60,000 nt of DNA from Tubulanus polymorphus (lineage: Eukaryota > Nemertea > Palaeonemertea > Tubulaniformes > Tubulanidae). The stretch spans positions 9,970,704-10,030,703 of the forward strand of contig NC_134036.1 of assembly GCF_964204645.1 (NCBI RefSeq), given 5' to 3'. This document shows, one piece after another, positions 50,286 through 59,716 of the stretch. Made by a program: the position numbers and the translations under genes. Below the pieces are notes generated by a model, which saw nothing but the letters and a program-made list of their open reading frames with translations, did no database searches and had not been told where the DNA came from. Position 1 is the stretch's first letter; every line of letters begins with the position of its first letter.

Positions 50286-51725
50286 TTATTTTTTTTCTTG
50301 ATATCTTTTTGATATCATATTCACTAACCCAAAAATAATAGCACCTACAACTGTAATTAGAAATAAAATAATATGTTCAGCAGCAAAGTTAATAATGTTT
50401 CCTGCAGATTTCAATATAAAACCAACAATTGATGCAATAATTCCTGGCAATGCTGCAGCGGATTTTTTAGATAGTTCCCATAAATATTTTGCTAATTTCT
50501 TTAAACCATCTTTAACTTTATCTTGTATAGAATTATTATCTGGGGATTTATCTGGTTTATTTGGAGTAGGAGTAGATTTTAAAGCATTTGATATTGCTAA
50601 ACCAATTGTTGTAAATAACATAGTTACAGCTGTTAGAATTGAAAGAATTGTTATTCCTTCAAATTTAAATGATAATTTTATTCTATCTTTCAATGATATT
50701 TTAGAATCTGGTTTTATTAGATATCGTTTAAAAACATCTTTTAATCTATTAATATTATAATCATATGATTTTAACAATAATTTAATTTCTTCTTTCTGTA
50801 CTTCTAAATTATCTTTTAAATTATTAATTTCTTTTTCTAATCGTAATTCTTTTTGCCTATATTCGATTTCATCAATTACTCGATGATCTAAATCAGACTT
50901 TAGTTTTTCTATTTCTTTATTTGCATTAGTTAATTTTTTTTCCAAATACATAATTTTTTGATCTCTTATACTTTTATTATGTGCAATTTTATCAGCTTTA
51001 TTTCTTATACTAATAATTTCTCTAATTGCTTCATCAGAAAATATATCTAAATCTTCTAATTCTTGATCTGTTGCATCAAGTAATCCATTCGGTAAAAGTT
51101 TTTCAATTGAAACTTTATTTGATTTAAGTTTACTAGTTTTGGAAGTTATATTCTGTTCAGAAGTTGTTTCTGTTTCTGATTTCTTTTTGATTATTTCAAA
51201 TAATTCATTAATTCTTTGTTTTAAATACGTCTATATTATCATCTATTTCTTTTTGTGTAACATCAGTTATTTCATTACTATTACTTATTCTTTTAATTTT
51301 ATCTGGTTTTAAACTTTTCAAAGTTGATTCCGCTAATATTTTTTTATTATTTTTAGAAGTGATATCAATATAATAATCACCTTTCAAACGATAATAACAT
51401 TTACCATTATCTAAAAATTTTAATTGATATGCTAAAAGTCCAACGTCTTCATTATTTATGTTAAGTTTAGATTTTTCAATTAAATCTTCTAATTTAGGTA
51501 TTAAATTATCTAAATCTTCTTTTACTAAACCTGGGTCTAAATTTTTTCAGGATTTAATTGTGATTCTGCATTTTTAATATAATCAGGCATATTTAAATTA
51601 TTATTATATCCGTGCTCATTACCATCATTAAAACTTCTTTCATCAAAATCAGGTGGTTGTTCATCACTTATACCAGGTTCATCAAAAGGATCCATTCCAA
51701 TATCTTCTCCACCTTCTACATCCAT
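50286..51725 (-). pseudogene. large Polinton virion/membrane protein, two frame breaks
   Basis: The ATG at 51725 follows TAATTTTTTTATTATATAAATG. The acidic N-terminus (EGGEDIGMDPFDEPG) breaks near 51540. The middle frame has LKGDYYIDI and a Lys/Asp-rich part to about 51225. The last frame runs to 50286 with a coiled-coil stretch (about 50,800-50,960) and three hydrophobic segments: ITILSILTAVTMLFTTIGLA, ALPGIIASIVGFIL and ILFLITVVGAIIFGLV. This layout recurs in Polintons as a conserved protein of unknown function; a membrane or internal virion role is inferred. Expected length is near 480 residues. Confidence 0.7.
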
Positions 51726-51750
51726 TTATATAATAAAAAAATTAAAATTT
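51726..51750 (-). promoter_or_regulatory. late-type start signal
   Basis: TAATTTTTTTATTATATAA immediately upstream of the ATG at 51725. It overlaps the 3' end of the preceding gene. Confidence 0.7.
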
Positions 51751-53126
51751 AAAATATAATATTCCTCCGATTACAATTCCTATACAAGTTAAAGCTAATT
51801 TAGTATTTTCATGGGATTTATTATCATCATTTAGTTTAATTATATCATGTTGAATATTATCAGTTTTTATATTTTCTGTAGTATTGTAATCTTTTATTTT
51901 GGAATCATTATCCAATTTAATATTCTTAGTTTTAGTTTCTGTTGATTGAATATGTTTTTTATTTTTTTCACCTTCCATTAATTTTGCAGCAGTAATTATC
52001 TTTTTATTTATATCATTTAATCCAAATGAATTATTTATTGTTGCTGTTTTAATTAGATTATTGTAACCAATTATGTTTCCCATCTTTAATACTAAATCAT
52101 TAGAAATAATAAATAGATTAGGGCCGATACAATGATTTAATCTAATATGTGATTTATCTAAATAATTTTGATATCTTACAATGTTTTCTGGAATCGATCT
52201 ATTTTTATCATTATGAATGGATCTTCAAATAATACTTTAAATTGTTTCTGCGTATCAAATGATGTATTTAAATTTCCAATTATTGTGGATCCTGTTTCAA
52301 CTTGCGCACCTAAAATACATATCAAATAAGTTCTAATAGATTGATTTATTCTTTCTATACTTGATTTAGTAAAACCTTCACTATTTCTAAAATGAAATAA
52401 ACCCAACCATTATTGTTTTCTTGTTACATTATCATAAAATGTCGGTAATTTATTGAAATTTAATGTTTCTAAATCCTTAGTTTCTATTTTACCATAACCT
52501 AATTTATTATTATAGATATTATAAAGACTATTAGATGGTATGGGAAGTGCACAATATTCTGCAATCTTTTTAGGGCAAGGAAGTGATCTTATTGTTCCAA
52601 TTTTCGTTCTAAAATCAGAATTATTTATATCTATATTAAATTCATTACAAATTTTATAAAACTTTGACAAATTAATATTATTATCTAATTCTTTAAAATA
52701 CCTAGATCCTGGTAAAGGACACTCTAATTCATTTAATATTAATCTTATTTGAAAGTATGTATGAAATCTAAATAAACTTTGAATTAACTTATATTTAGAA
52801 TTATTCAAATGATTATTCCAACTAATTCCACAACCTGTTGTTGCACAATAAACAGCTAAATTTAATTGGTTCTGCCAATACTTCATATTAGATTTTAATA
52901 ACCATTGTTTTTCATCTTTCAATTTTTTAAAATCAATTAAATATACATGAAATATATTTTCCATCTTTGCATTGAAATTATAAGTTTCAGTAACATAGAT
53001 TTCTAAATTAGTTAATGAATCTAAAACTTCATTTCTATATGTAATATCTTTATTAAAATCTATTGCTGGAATATTATATTTAATTGATTTATTATATTGG
53101 AAAGCTTTTGGAAAACTATCTACCAT
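51742..53126 (-). pseudogene. conserved Polinton core protein, one nonsense and one frame break
   Basis: The ATG at 53126 follows TAATTTTTGAATTATATAAATG. The first 238 codons contain YNIPAIDFNKDITY, ENIFHVYLIDF and LNLAVYCATTGCGISW, then an in-frame TAA at about 52407-52409. The same frame goes on (FHFRNSEGFTKSSIERI...ILGAQVETGSTIIGN) to 52176, where a one-base loss in a run of A near 52200 moves the reading to the frame that includes 51742-52083, ending with one membrane helix (LTCIGIVIGGILYF). I recognise the segment order from animal Polintons, where it is widely annotated as uncharacterized. Expected length is about 460 residues. Confidence 0.72.
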
Positions 53127-53142
53127 TTATATAATTCAAAAA

Positions 53143-53577
53143 TTAATAATTTATTAATTCTTTTAATAATTTATCTTGTTCTTCAACTGTTATATGGCCA
53201 TTTAAACTTATTATATAATCTAGTGTGTTCTTTAATTTATTAATTTCTTTTATATTAGTTTTAATTTTTTCTTTATTACTTTTTATATTTAATTTTGAAC
53301 TTATACCAGTTAAAACACTTGAGCTTAATCCTAATACGCCAATTGATATAGCTAAAAGTGTTAATGGGCTGAATATTGCTAAAAATGTTATTACAGAACT
53401 AATTGTAACCGAACCACTTATAGTCAAATAATATATAATTTTACTTTTTAAATATTTTTTCTTTTTTATCTTTAAGTCATTTTCAAATTCTAATATTTGT
53501 TTTTCTAAATATGTTTTTAATTTAGTTTTATTTATATCATGAGTAATAATATCAATATTATCAACTTTATCTTCCAT
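53143..53577 (-). CDS. two-helix membrane protein with coiled-coil flanks
   Basis: An intact 144-codon gene starting after GTAATTTTTTTTCTAAATAAATG. An N-terminal charged helix (KTYLEKQILEFENDLKIKKK) precedes two hydrophobic segments (TISGSVTISSVITFLAIF and LTLLAISIGVLGLSSSVL), then a Lys/Asn-rich helix (IKEINKLKNTLDYI). No family is assigned. It sits between two conserved virion genes, which suggests a virion membrane or lysis role. Confidence 0.7.
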   Translation of the reverse strand: MEDKVDNIDIITHDINKTKLKTYLEKQILEFENDLKIKKKKYLKSKIIYYLTISGSVTISSVITFLAIFSPLTLLAISIGVLGLSSSVLTGISSKLNIKSNKEKIKTNIKEINKLKNTLDYIISLNGHITVEEQDKLLKELINY

Positions 53578-53601
53578 TTATTTAGAAAAAAAATTACTAA
53601 T
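53578..53601 (-). promoter_or_regulatory. late-type start signal
   Basis: GTAATTTTTTTTCTAAATAA immediately upstream of the ATG at 53577. Confidence 0.7.
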
Positions 53602-54019
53602 TAGTAAATTTATATGCTACAAATATAGCAATCACTGTTCCACCTAAAATCCATATTATTTCATATTTCTGTTGTTCTTTACTTGGGGTATAATAATCTG
53701 ATAATTTAGGTTTGTATAGATGTAATTTTTCTTTATTGGTTACTGCGTTATATATACTCATTGCATCATCAACTGATAGAAAATCGCTATGTGAAATATT
53801 CTGATCAATTAATTCTTTATTGATGTTATCCATATAGTTTTGTCTCTTTTCTCTATATTCTTCTGCAGCTTTATCATATTTCTCTAATGCTAAGTTATGT
53901 CTTTTTTGTTCTGTTAATGATCCATTTTTATCAATATGTTTAAATAAATAACCACCACCAGCAAATGCAAAAGCGTTGACAATTGCCGATCCTATAATAG
54001 TTATAATTGCAGAAGCCAT
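53597..54019 (-). CDS. conserved Polinton membrane-anchored protein
   Basis: An intact 140-codon gene, start signal TAATTTTTTTGCTAAATAAATG. It has an N-terminal membrane segment with a Gly-rich end (FAFAGGGYLF), a charged helical middle (RHNLALEKYDKAAEEYREKR), the pattern DFLSVDDAMSIYNAV, then YKPKLSDYYTPSKEQQKYE, and a C-terminal membrane helix. The segment order is that of a small protein present in many animal Polintons next to the capsid genes; its exact role in the virion is not known. Confidence 0.75.
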   Translation of the reverse strand: MASAIITIIGSAIVNAFAFAGGGYLFKHIDKNGSLTEQKRHNLALEKYDKAAEEYREKRQNYMDNINKELIDQNISHSDFLSVDDAMSIYNAVTNKEKLHLYKPKLSDYYTPSKEQQKYEIIWILGGTVIAIFVAYKFTN

Positions 54020-54042
54020 TTATTTAGCAAAAAAATTATGCA
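54020..54042 (-). promoter_or_regulatory. late-type start signal (best example)
   Basis: Reads ATAATTTTTTTGCTAAATAA directly before ATG. It comprises a T7 tract, a short spacer and TAAATAAATG. See the finding on the shared signal for all positions. Confidence 0.75.
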
Positions 54043-54043
54043 T

Positions 54044-54254
54044 TTATATGGGAGGAATATATTTTTGTTTTTCCAAATAATCAATAGGTAAATTAGATAA
54101 AGTAACTGCTAACGTTATTTTTAAAATATCATTTATATCAAATCTATCAACATTAACACTTCCCATTTTAAATACTTTTTTTGATACCAGTGAATAACCA
54201 ACAGTTCCAACTGATAGTAATGCGCCATTATATAATCCAGTTATTATCACTCAT
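54044..54254 (-). pseudogene. small hydrophobic Polinton protein, shifted just after its start
   Basis: The start signal TTTGATAAATAAATG gives an ATG at 54252-54254, but that frame stops after eight codons. The open frame of 68 codons begins one base off at a GTG (54250) and reads IITGLYNGALLSVGTVGYSLVSKK, then an Asp-rich turn and LAVTLSNLPIDYLEKQK. It is a short, Gly/Ser-rich hydrophobic protein of a type seen near capsid genes in Polintons. Confidence 0.6.
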
Positions 54255-54611
54255 TTATTTATCAAAAAAATTACTATCATCAAAATATTTAGTTAACTTA
54301 TTTATGATTATTTCAACATTTATTTCATTACTAGTTTCATTTGTATATATTTCAATTATTATTTTTTTAATATCATCGATGATAAAATCTTCATCTTATT
54401 CATAAAATCTTAAAGATTCTCTTATTAAATTAGTAATCTTTTTTACATTTAAAGTTTCTTTATCTATTGTTGTTTCATACTCGAATGTTGTTTCATTAGA
54501 AAATGCAATATTTTTGATACGTGTGATTATATCATTAACGTTAAATTTCATTTCTTTCTCACGTTTGAAATCAAACCCAAAACATATACTCGGTCCAACA
54601 GTTATATTCAT
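54255..54611 (-). pseudogene. small Polinton protein with an in-frame stop
   Basis: The start signal and ATG at 54611 lead into 71 codons (ITVGPSICFGFDFKREKEM...), then a TAA at 54396-54398. The same frame stays open afterwards for 46 acidic codons (DEDFIIDDIKKIIIEIY) to the stop at 54255-54257, which overlaps the next start signal. That the tail is in frame and abuts the next gene suggests the first stop is a mutation. Function is unknown. Confidence 0.55.
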
Positions 54612-54636
54612 TTATATAATGAAAAAATTACTCTTT
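54612..54636 (-). promoter_or_regulatory. late-type start signal
   Basis: GTAATTTTTTCATTATATAA immediately upstream of the ATG at 54611; the TATATAAATG variant. It overlaps the stop codon region of the penton-like gene. Confidence 0.7.
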
Positions 54637-55417
54637 ACATCTTATAATTAATTCATATATCACAGGAAAGTTATTCAAATCAATTAAATAACCATTATGA
54701 TTTCTTATTTCTAATTTAAAATTATTAAATTTAGGAATGCAAGGTTTAAAATCACATTCAGCTAAATTATAATTTATTTGCGTTCCAAATTGTTTAACAT
54801 TCTTTAATGGTAAAATGTTTAATATACTAGAATTACAAGTTATATCTTTAGTTGCTTCAAATTTTTTTGTTGGGTCAATTAAATTGCAATAAATATAAAA
54901 ATGTGTAAAAGGTATTAAGCTTGATCTACCGTATATGTTTTCTCTAATATCTTTATCTGGAGGAATTCCTAACAGTTTAGCTATAGGTTTTTTTCACCAT
55001 GTAAAGATATCTTTCTATTGTATGTTGATAAAGTTTAAAATAATCATTATCAAACTTTATTTTAATTTTATTAGAGCTCTCACTTTTTATGAATTTAATA
55101 TTAAATTTAGAATCACTACCTAATCTAATGCGAGCTTTTCTATTAATTTCTTGCTCTAATGTTTCTATATTATATAATCCTGGTGTAAGCATGAGTTGAA
55201 AATTTTTTCTTTTATTCTTATCAAAAATAAAAAGGCTTCTATGTTCATCAGTTTTATCTGATATATAGTAAAAAGAGTTACATAAACTTATATTAACTAA
55301 TTTTAAATCTACACAATTCTTAAATTCTCTATCAAATTGAACTAATAAATTATGTGATTTATAATTTGTAAGTCTTCTTGAATCAACAAATATTCTGTAT
55401 TCTTTTAATTCTACCAT
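54628..55417 (-). pseudogene. penton-like minor capsid protein, one frame break
   Basis: The ATG at 55417 follows a T7 tract and TATAAATAATG. The first 146 codons carry VELKEYRIFVDSRRL, a SLFIFDKNKRKNFQLMLTPG segment, and EINRKARIRLGSDSKFNIKF. A one-base excess in a run of seven A near 54996 shifts the reading to a frame with LLGIPPDKDI, SSLIPFTHFYIYCNLID and ITCNSSILNILPL, ending at 54628. The order (N-terminal strand, LTPGxY turn, LG turn, the 'P-L-I-P-F/YIYCNLI' strand, C-terminal strands) fits the single jelly-roll vertex protein of Polintons and virophages. Expected length is about 263 residues. Confidence 0.78.
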
Positions 55418-55485
55418 TATTTATAACATAAAAAAATTACCGCTCATCACTAAAAATTAATTTCAATAAAATTTTTCCTTAATAA

Positions 55486-56805
55486 ATGGATGAGAAGATA
55501 GCATGTGAAATTTGTGGTGAACTTCTAAGAAAAAGTGATATGGCTCGACATATGAAAAAACATGATGAAAATTATAAACCCCCTAAACTAAACTGTCCAA
55601 GATGTAATAAATTATTCTCAAGAAATCATGTTAAAAAACATTCAGAGAAGTGTAAAATTAATGGCGCAACGGCTAATGTTGATAGTAACGAAAGTAATAG
55701 TAATTCTGTTGAAGTAGAACCTGAAGTTATTTGGAAAACACCTTTCTTATTCTATGACAAGGATAATATAAAAGATCATTTCTGTGAGCCTTGTCGAATA
55801 AAATATAGCCCTGAAAATATAGAAGATTGGGAGAATCATCAATTTCGTAAAGCACATATAGATAAAATTTCTAATAAATTTGAAACTGAATTCAATGAAA
55901 GAAAAAATAATTTATTAGAAAAAATAAAATATGAGAAAACGTTACCAGATAATAAAGAAACAGTTGAAAAGTTAGAAAAACAATATAATGAATTAACAAG
56001 AAAAACATATTATTGTAAATATTGTAAATTGATTATTACAACAAGTAATTCAAATCTACATAATAGAACAATAAAACATAAAGAAAACGTAAGAAAATAC
56101 GAAGAGCTTAATGAAGATCTATTACCAATAAATTATAAACGAAAATGTCCACAATGTAGTTATGCAACCTTAAGACAAGAAGGTACTGTGTTATTTTGTA
56201 ATGAATGTGGATGGCAAAAGAATTTATGGAGTGAAGAAAAAACTAGAAATTTTCTCATAGATCCAAAAATAAATTATCTAGATGAAATTGAAAATGAAAC
56301 ATTTTCTATAGAAGATCATACACCAGAATATATGCAATGGCTTGAAAAAATAAAAATAATAGAAAATAGAAATGGTGAAATAACTAAAAAAGATATTATA
56401 AAAACAATTATTCCGTCAACATTTAACACAAAACATAAGAAAATGTATTTATATTTATTATTTAACGATTATTATGAAAAACCTAAATTAACAGAAGAAG
56501 ATATGGAAAATATAAAAAAAACATTCAAACAAATATTAATGTATCATTTGGAAAATAGAATAACAGATTCAATTAATTATGAATTCTTTTTAAATAAGAT
56601 TGTAAATTATTTAAACATAGATATTATAATTCCATTTGATGAATTAACAAACAAAAAGAAACAAAGAGAGCGAGATGAAATGTGGAACAAGATAGAACTT
56701 TATTTGAATGAGAAAAATGGAATGGAAGAAGAACCTGAACAATTAAATGAAAATGAAGAAGCCAATAGTGATTTCGATTATGATGATATTGATTTTATGT
56801 TTTAA
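55486..56805 (+). CDS. VLTF3-like late transcription factor with zinc fingers
   Basis: An intact 439-codon gene, opposite in strand to its neighbours, starting at AATTTTTCCTTAATAAATGG. It has a C2H2 finger at residues 8-26 (CEIC...HMKKH), a second at 38-52 (CPRC...H...C), Cys/His pairs near 100 and 177-200, then a zinc ribbon at about 221-242 (CPQC...CNEC). The C-terminal half (HTPEYMQWLEKI..., YLYLLFNDYYEKPKLTEEDM..., FFLNKIVNYLNI..., MWNKIELYL) has the helix order I associate with the poxvirus-type late factor VLTF3 found across nucleocytoplasmic large DNA viruses. It would activate late genes through the TAAATG-like signals. The added N-terminal C2H2 fingers are unusual. The identity is from motif order by eye. 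Confidence 0.65.
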   Translation: MDEKIACEICGELLRKSDMARHMKKHDENYKPPKLNCPRCNKLFSRNHVKKHSEKCKINGATANVDSNESNSNSVEVEPEVIWKTPFLFYDKDNIKDHFCEPCRIKYSPENIEDWENHQFRKAHIDKISNKFETEFNERKNNLLEKIKYEKTLPDNKETVEKLEKQYNELTRKTYYCKYCKLIITTSNSNLHNRTIKHKENVRKYEELNEDLLPINYKRKCPQCSYATLRQEGTVLFCNECGWQKNLWSEEKTRNFLIDPKINYLDEIENETFSIEDHTPEYMQWLEKIKIIENRNGEITKKDIIKTIIPSTFNTKHKKMYLYLLFNDYYEKPKLTEEDMENIKKTFKQILMYHLENRITDSINYEFFLNKIVNYLNIDIIIPFDELTNKKKQRERDEMWNKIELYLNEKNGMEEEPEQLNENEEANSDFDYDDIDFMF

Positions 56806-58321
56806 TAACCATAAGGTAATGTTTTTATACCATCATCTAAAATATGCCTTTTATCATCAAATGGACTTAAACTAGTTTTTTTCAACTTCATTAATGTACA
56901 TCTCGTGATCTTCTGATCTTAAACAATTCATTTTGTGTTTCATTACAATTGATTTATATAAACACTTTATATAATCTTGAAATTCTATATGTTTATCAAC
57001 CACATGTTTTGTTATTCCTTTTAACTTTTTAGCTTCATGATCTTTTGTTCTGTAACTATACATTTTACTTCTTATCCCAACAAATTCAATCATTTCATCG
57101 CCCCCTAATTCATCTTTAAACTTACCAGGAATCTTTTTATTATCATTGCTAAATAGTTCATGATCTTTGGGATAATTGCTAAAATCAAAATGATGTTTTA
57201 ATGTTTTTAAGTCTTTTGTTATGTCATTTGTCTTGATTTTTAGTATGTAACTGTCGGTATTTTTTTTGGATTAATGGGAACCCAGAATTGAATGTTCCAT
57301 CATATGTTGATAAATCATAAACATAGTCAGTTGGGTTATATATTTCAAATGAATCTTTAACTTCTTCTGTTAATTCTTTTTCTACATGCCTCAAATTAAA
57401 ACAATTTGGTTTAGATTTAATCAACCCAATATTCATATTGAAGCCTAATGAATTACATAATATATTCAATCCTGATATAGCAACTTTTCCTTTCTGTGCA
57501 AAGGTTATCTTTTTATCCTTTGTAAATTTTTGAGTGCCATCTGCGGCATAGAATCCAATGAAGAACCATTTTCTTAAATTATTTTTTGCATTTAATACAT
57601 AATCTGGTACTATCTTTTCTTTAGTTGAAGTATTACTTTTCACTATTGCATGAATATAGAATTCATCAATATATTTTATAGCAAAATCTTTAGGATTATT
57701 TACAAGTACTCAATAAACTGCTGATGATTTCATAACATCCATGATTTTAAATGTTTTATTTGGATAAACTTCTTCACAGAATTTCTTAATTCTTTCTAAT
57801 AATTTTAAGTCTTGATTGCATAAATACCAACAATATTTATTAACCCAAACATAATTATACACACCTGCTGAACCATCACCCATGAAAAATCCTTTGATAA
57901 CACATTCTTTTTCTTCTAATGTTTCGGGTTCTATGTTATAAATATTATCAATAATTTCATCAAATGACATATGATTCATTCTTTGGAAAAATCTTTTATG
58001 TAATAATTCATCTCCAATTTTTATATCAGTTGGTTTTATTTCATCACCATTTCGTTTAATTAAACTATGATCTTCTGTAACATCTACAAATCCTAATTTA
58101 GTTCTAACTCTATAGATTCTAATAATATTCTTAAATTTTTTCCATCCATTTCTTGTCCAAACATCCATTAATCCATTTATTTGTATTAATTCTTTTTCAC
58201 CATATGAAATATAACATTCATTTTGTTTTGGAATTAGTTCTGAAATTCTTCTTACCAATATTTTATTATTACATTTTAATAATTTTGGGGTGTCAGCTGT
58301 TACAGAATCAAAATATAATAT
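56802..58321 (-). pseudogene. C-terminal part of protein-primed family B DNA polymerase, truncated, intein-bearing
   Basis: The extein parts are separated by an intein (57259-58306). Upstream of it only ILYFD remains (58307-58321), preceded by a stop and the element's edge. Downstream comes TDSYILKIKTNDI, so the two sides form the catalytic YxDTDS motif C of family B polymerases. Then follow FDFSNYPKDHELF, GKFKDELGG, IEFVGIRSKMYSY, typical of the Polinton polymerase thumb and C-terminus. A one-base excess in a run of A near 56876 separates the last segment (SLSPFDDKRHILDDGIKTL), which ends at 56802, overlapping the opposing VLTF3-like stop. The exonuclease, TPR1/TPR2 and palm N-terminal parts are missing. 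Confidence 0.85.
57259..58306 (-). CDS. intein with LAGLIDADG homing endonuclease, in PolB motif C
   Basis: About 350 codons. Ser1 begins block A (SVTADTPKLL); block B is VTEDHSLI with the TxxH signature. The first LAGLIDADG motif is IKGFFMGDGSAGVY and the second is FFIGFYAADGTQ, so a dodecapeptide endonuclease is present. Block F is VYDLSTYDGTFNSG. After a one-base excess in a run of eight A the last residue is Asn, followed by Thr-Asp-Ser of the C-extein; the penultimate position is Lys, not the usual His. An in-frame TGA at 57710-57712 interrupts the endonuclease region. Inteins remove themselves from the polymerase after translation, and the endonuclease spreads them to empty alleles. This copy could not splice as it stands. 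Confidence 0.9.
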
Positions 58322-58323
58322 TT

Positions 58324-58353
58324 AGGGTTTTCTGTTTCTTCACAGAAAACCCT
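58324..58353. repeat. hairpin at the truncated end of the Polinton relic
   Basis: Two perfect 12-bp arms beginning AGGGTTTTCTGT enclose six bases. It sits exactly where polymerase homology ends. AG...CT ends are usual for Polinton termini, so it may be a rearranged terminus, but no partner was found at the left edge. Confidence 0.8.
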
Positions 58354-59716
58354 ATTGAAATTCGCGTGATTATTATTATTTTTTTCCCTTTTCCACATAG
58401 TTTTTGTTAAAAGTGTAAAGGCTTCCTTACCTTACCGCAGTCGCCGATACAATCCGCATGATGTCCTTCAGCTCACTTCAATCTCCAGATACTGCATGGG
58501 AATTTTGATAAATCCACGTTATAAAGGCACTGTCGAGCCGTAAACATCGGAAATTTGGCTCCGTTCAATTAGTAGCCATGTTGTGTTTTCTTACCGATAT
58601 TTCTCTCTTCTTTTCGAGGAAGAGCTATCGAATAATTCCCTCTCTTCTCCACAATCAATTTCAAAGTCAATTTTATGAATTTATTGCTCAGCGGGTCCGA
58701 GTCTAAGAATTTACGAGTCCGGCGTTCGCGCGTCTGACAGGTTTACGGGCATTTGTTTGTTACCACTTTAATATTTTTGATTTCTTGTTATTCCGGTTAT
58801 TTCATTTAAGTATATTGCTGATCAGTTCATGTAACCAAAAGCGTCAATAAATAGATTTTGAATTGATCAATTTTAAATCAAGGTCGTTGAGTCGCGGAGG
58901 GCTGCTAGAATTACGTTCGTCTCAGAGAGAAAACAAACGACAGAAAAGTATCAGGTGATTATCGATAGCCTACTACGGTACACACAGTTGACAAACAGTG
59001 TTAGGCCTGTGCCGGTTGGTGCGTACTGGGAATAAATATACTGGTTAGTCAGTTGGTTCGGTTGTGAAGTGTGGAAGCTAAGAAAGCCTACCGCAGTACC
59101 GGTATTAATTTGTCTATAGGCCTGTTACCAGTAAGTACGTAGTTGTTACTCGTATGTGACTGTATGGTGATCTCCACAGGTTAATCGTACGTGAGTTCCC
59201 TACTAACGCCGTACGCGAGTTCCTAGTAGCCAATACCATTTTTTAAGTACGAAGTTGTTACCCGTAGGCCCTATGTGCCAGTGACTGTACGGTGATATCC
59301 ACAGGTTAACCGTACGTGAGTTCCATAAAAAGGCCGTTAGTGAGTTCCTATAATCTGCAAACGTGCATGCGTGAAAGAATAGAGTTTGGGTTAGGTGAGG
59401 CTAGGCTATTTGTAAATCAAATTTTATCCACCCTGCAGTTACGTTCTGTGGCACAGTGGGTAAATCACTGGACCTGTAGAAATCACCGTACAGTCACGTA
59501 CAGGTAACAACAGCGTTTTAAGTACCGGGTATTAAGTGAGTACGACAAGCCTACCATGCCTATGTACTACAAACACAACTTTTTCCCTCTCGTCGGCCCT
59601 ACAGTGATGTTACTATAACTGGTGCAGTTATAACATGGATAGGATTTGGCCAGGACTAGCCTAAAGTCTAATTCAGTCTATGTACTAATTCACTCGATAG
59701 GCCTATTTTTAAAACA
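58354..59716. other. no supported gene; one tandem duplication
   Basis: Two diverged copies of about 115 bp lie at about 59,130-59,235 and 59,245-59,350, sharing TGGTGATCTCCACAGGTTAA and CGTACGTGAGTTCC. The rest has no recognisable exon. Confidence 0.55.

Larger units (their letters stand above)
44700..58324. mobile_element. Maverick/Polinton-type virus relic with intein and VLTF3-like gene
   Basis: About 13.6 kb of strongly AT-rich, tightly packed genes with no introns. Hallmarks present are a packaging ATPase, an RVE integrase with chromodomain, hexon- and penton-like capsid proteins and the C-terminus of a family B DNA polymerase. Most genes are on the minus strand and abut one another; the late-factor-like gene and the leftmost small gene are on plus. 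Each gene starts at the same promoter-like signal. Terminal inverted repeats and target duplications were not found: the left edge meets a BEL/Pao fragment at about 44.64-44.7 kb and the right edge is a truncated polymerase beside a hairpin at 58324. Frames contain many indels and some stops, so this is an endogenous, inactive copy. Confidence 0.9.

Noticed and set aside
52400-57715. Stop-codon recoding to explain in-frame TAA/TGA in virus genes
   Set aside because: Stops of both types occur at non-conserved places alongside indels, and the intact genes use TAA normally; decay is simpler.
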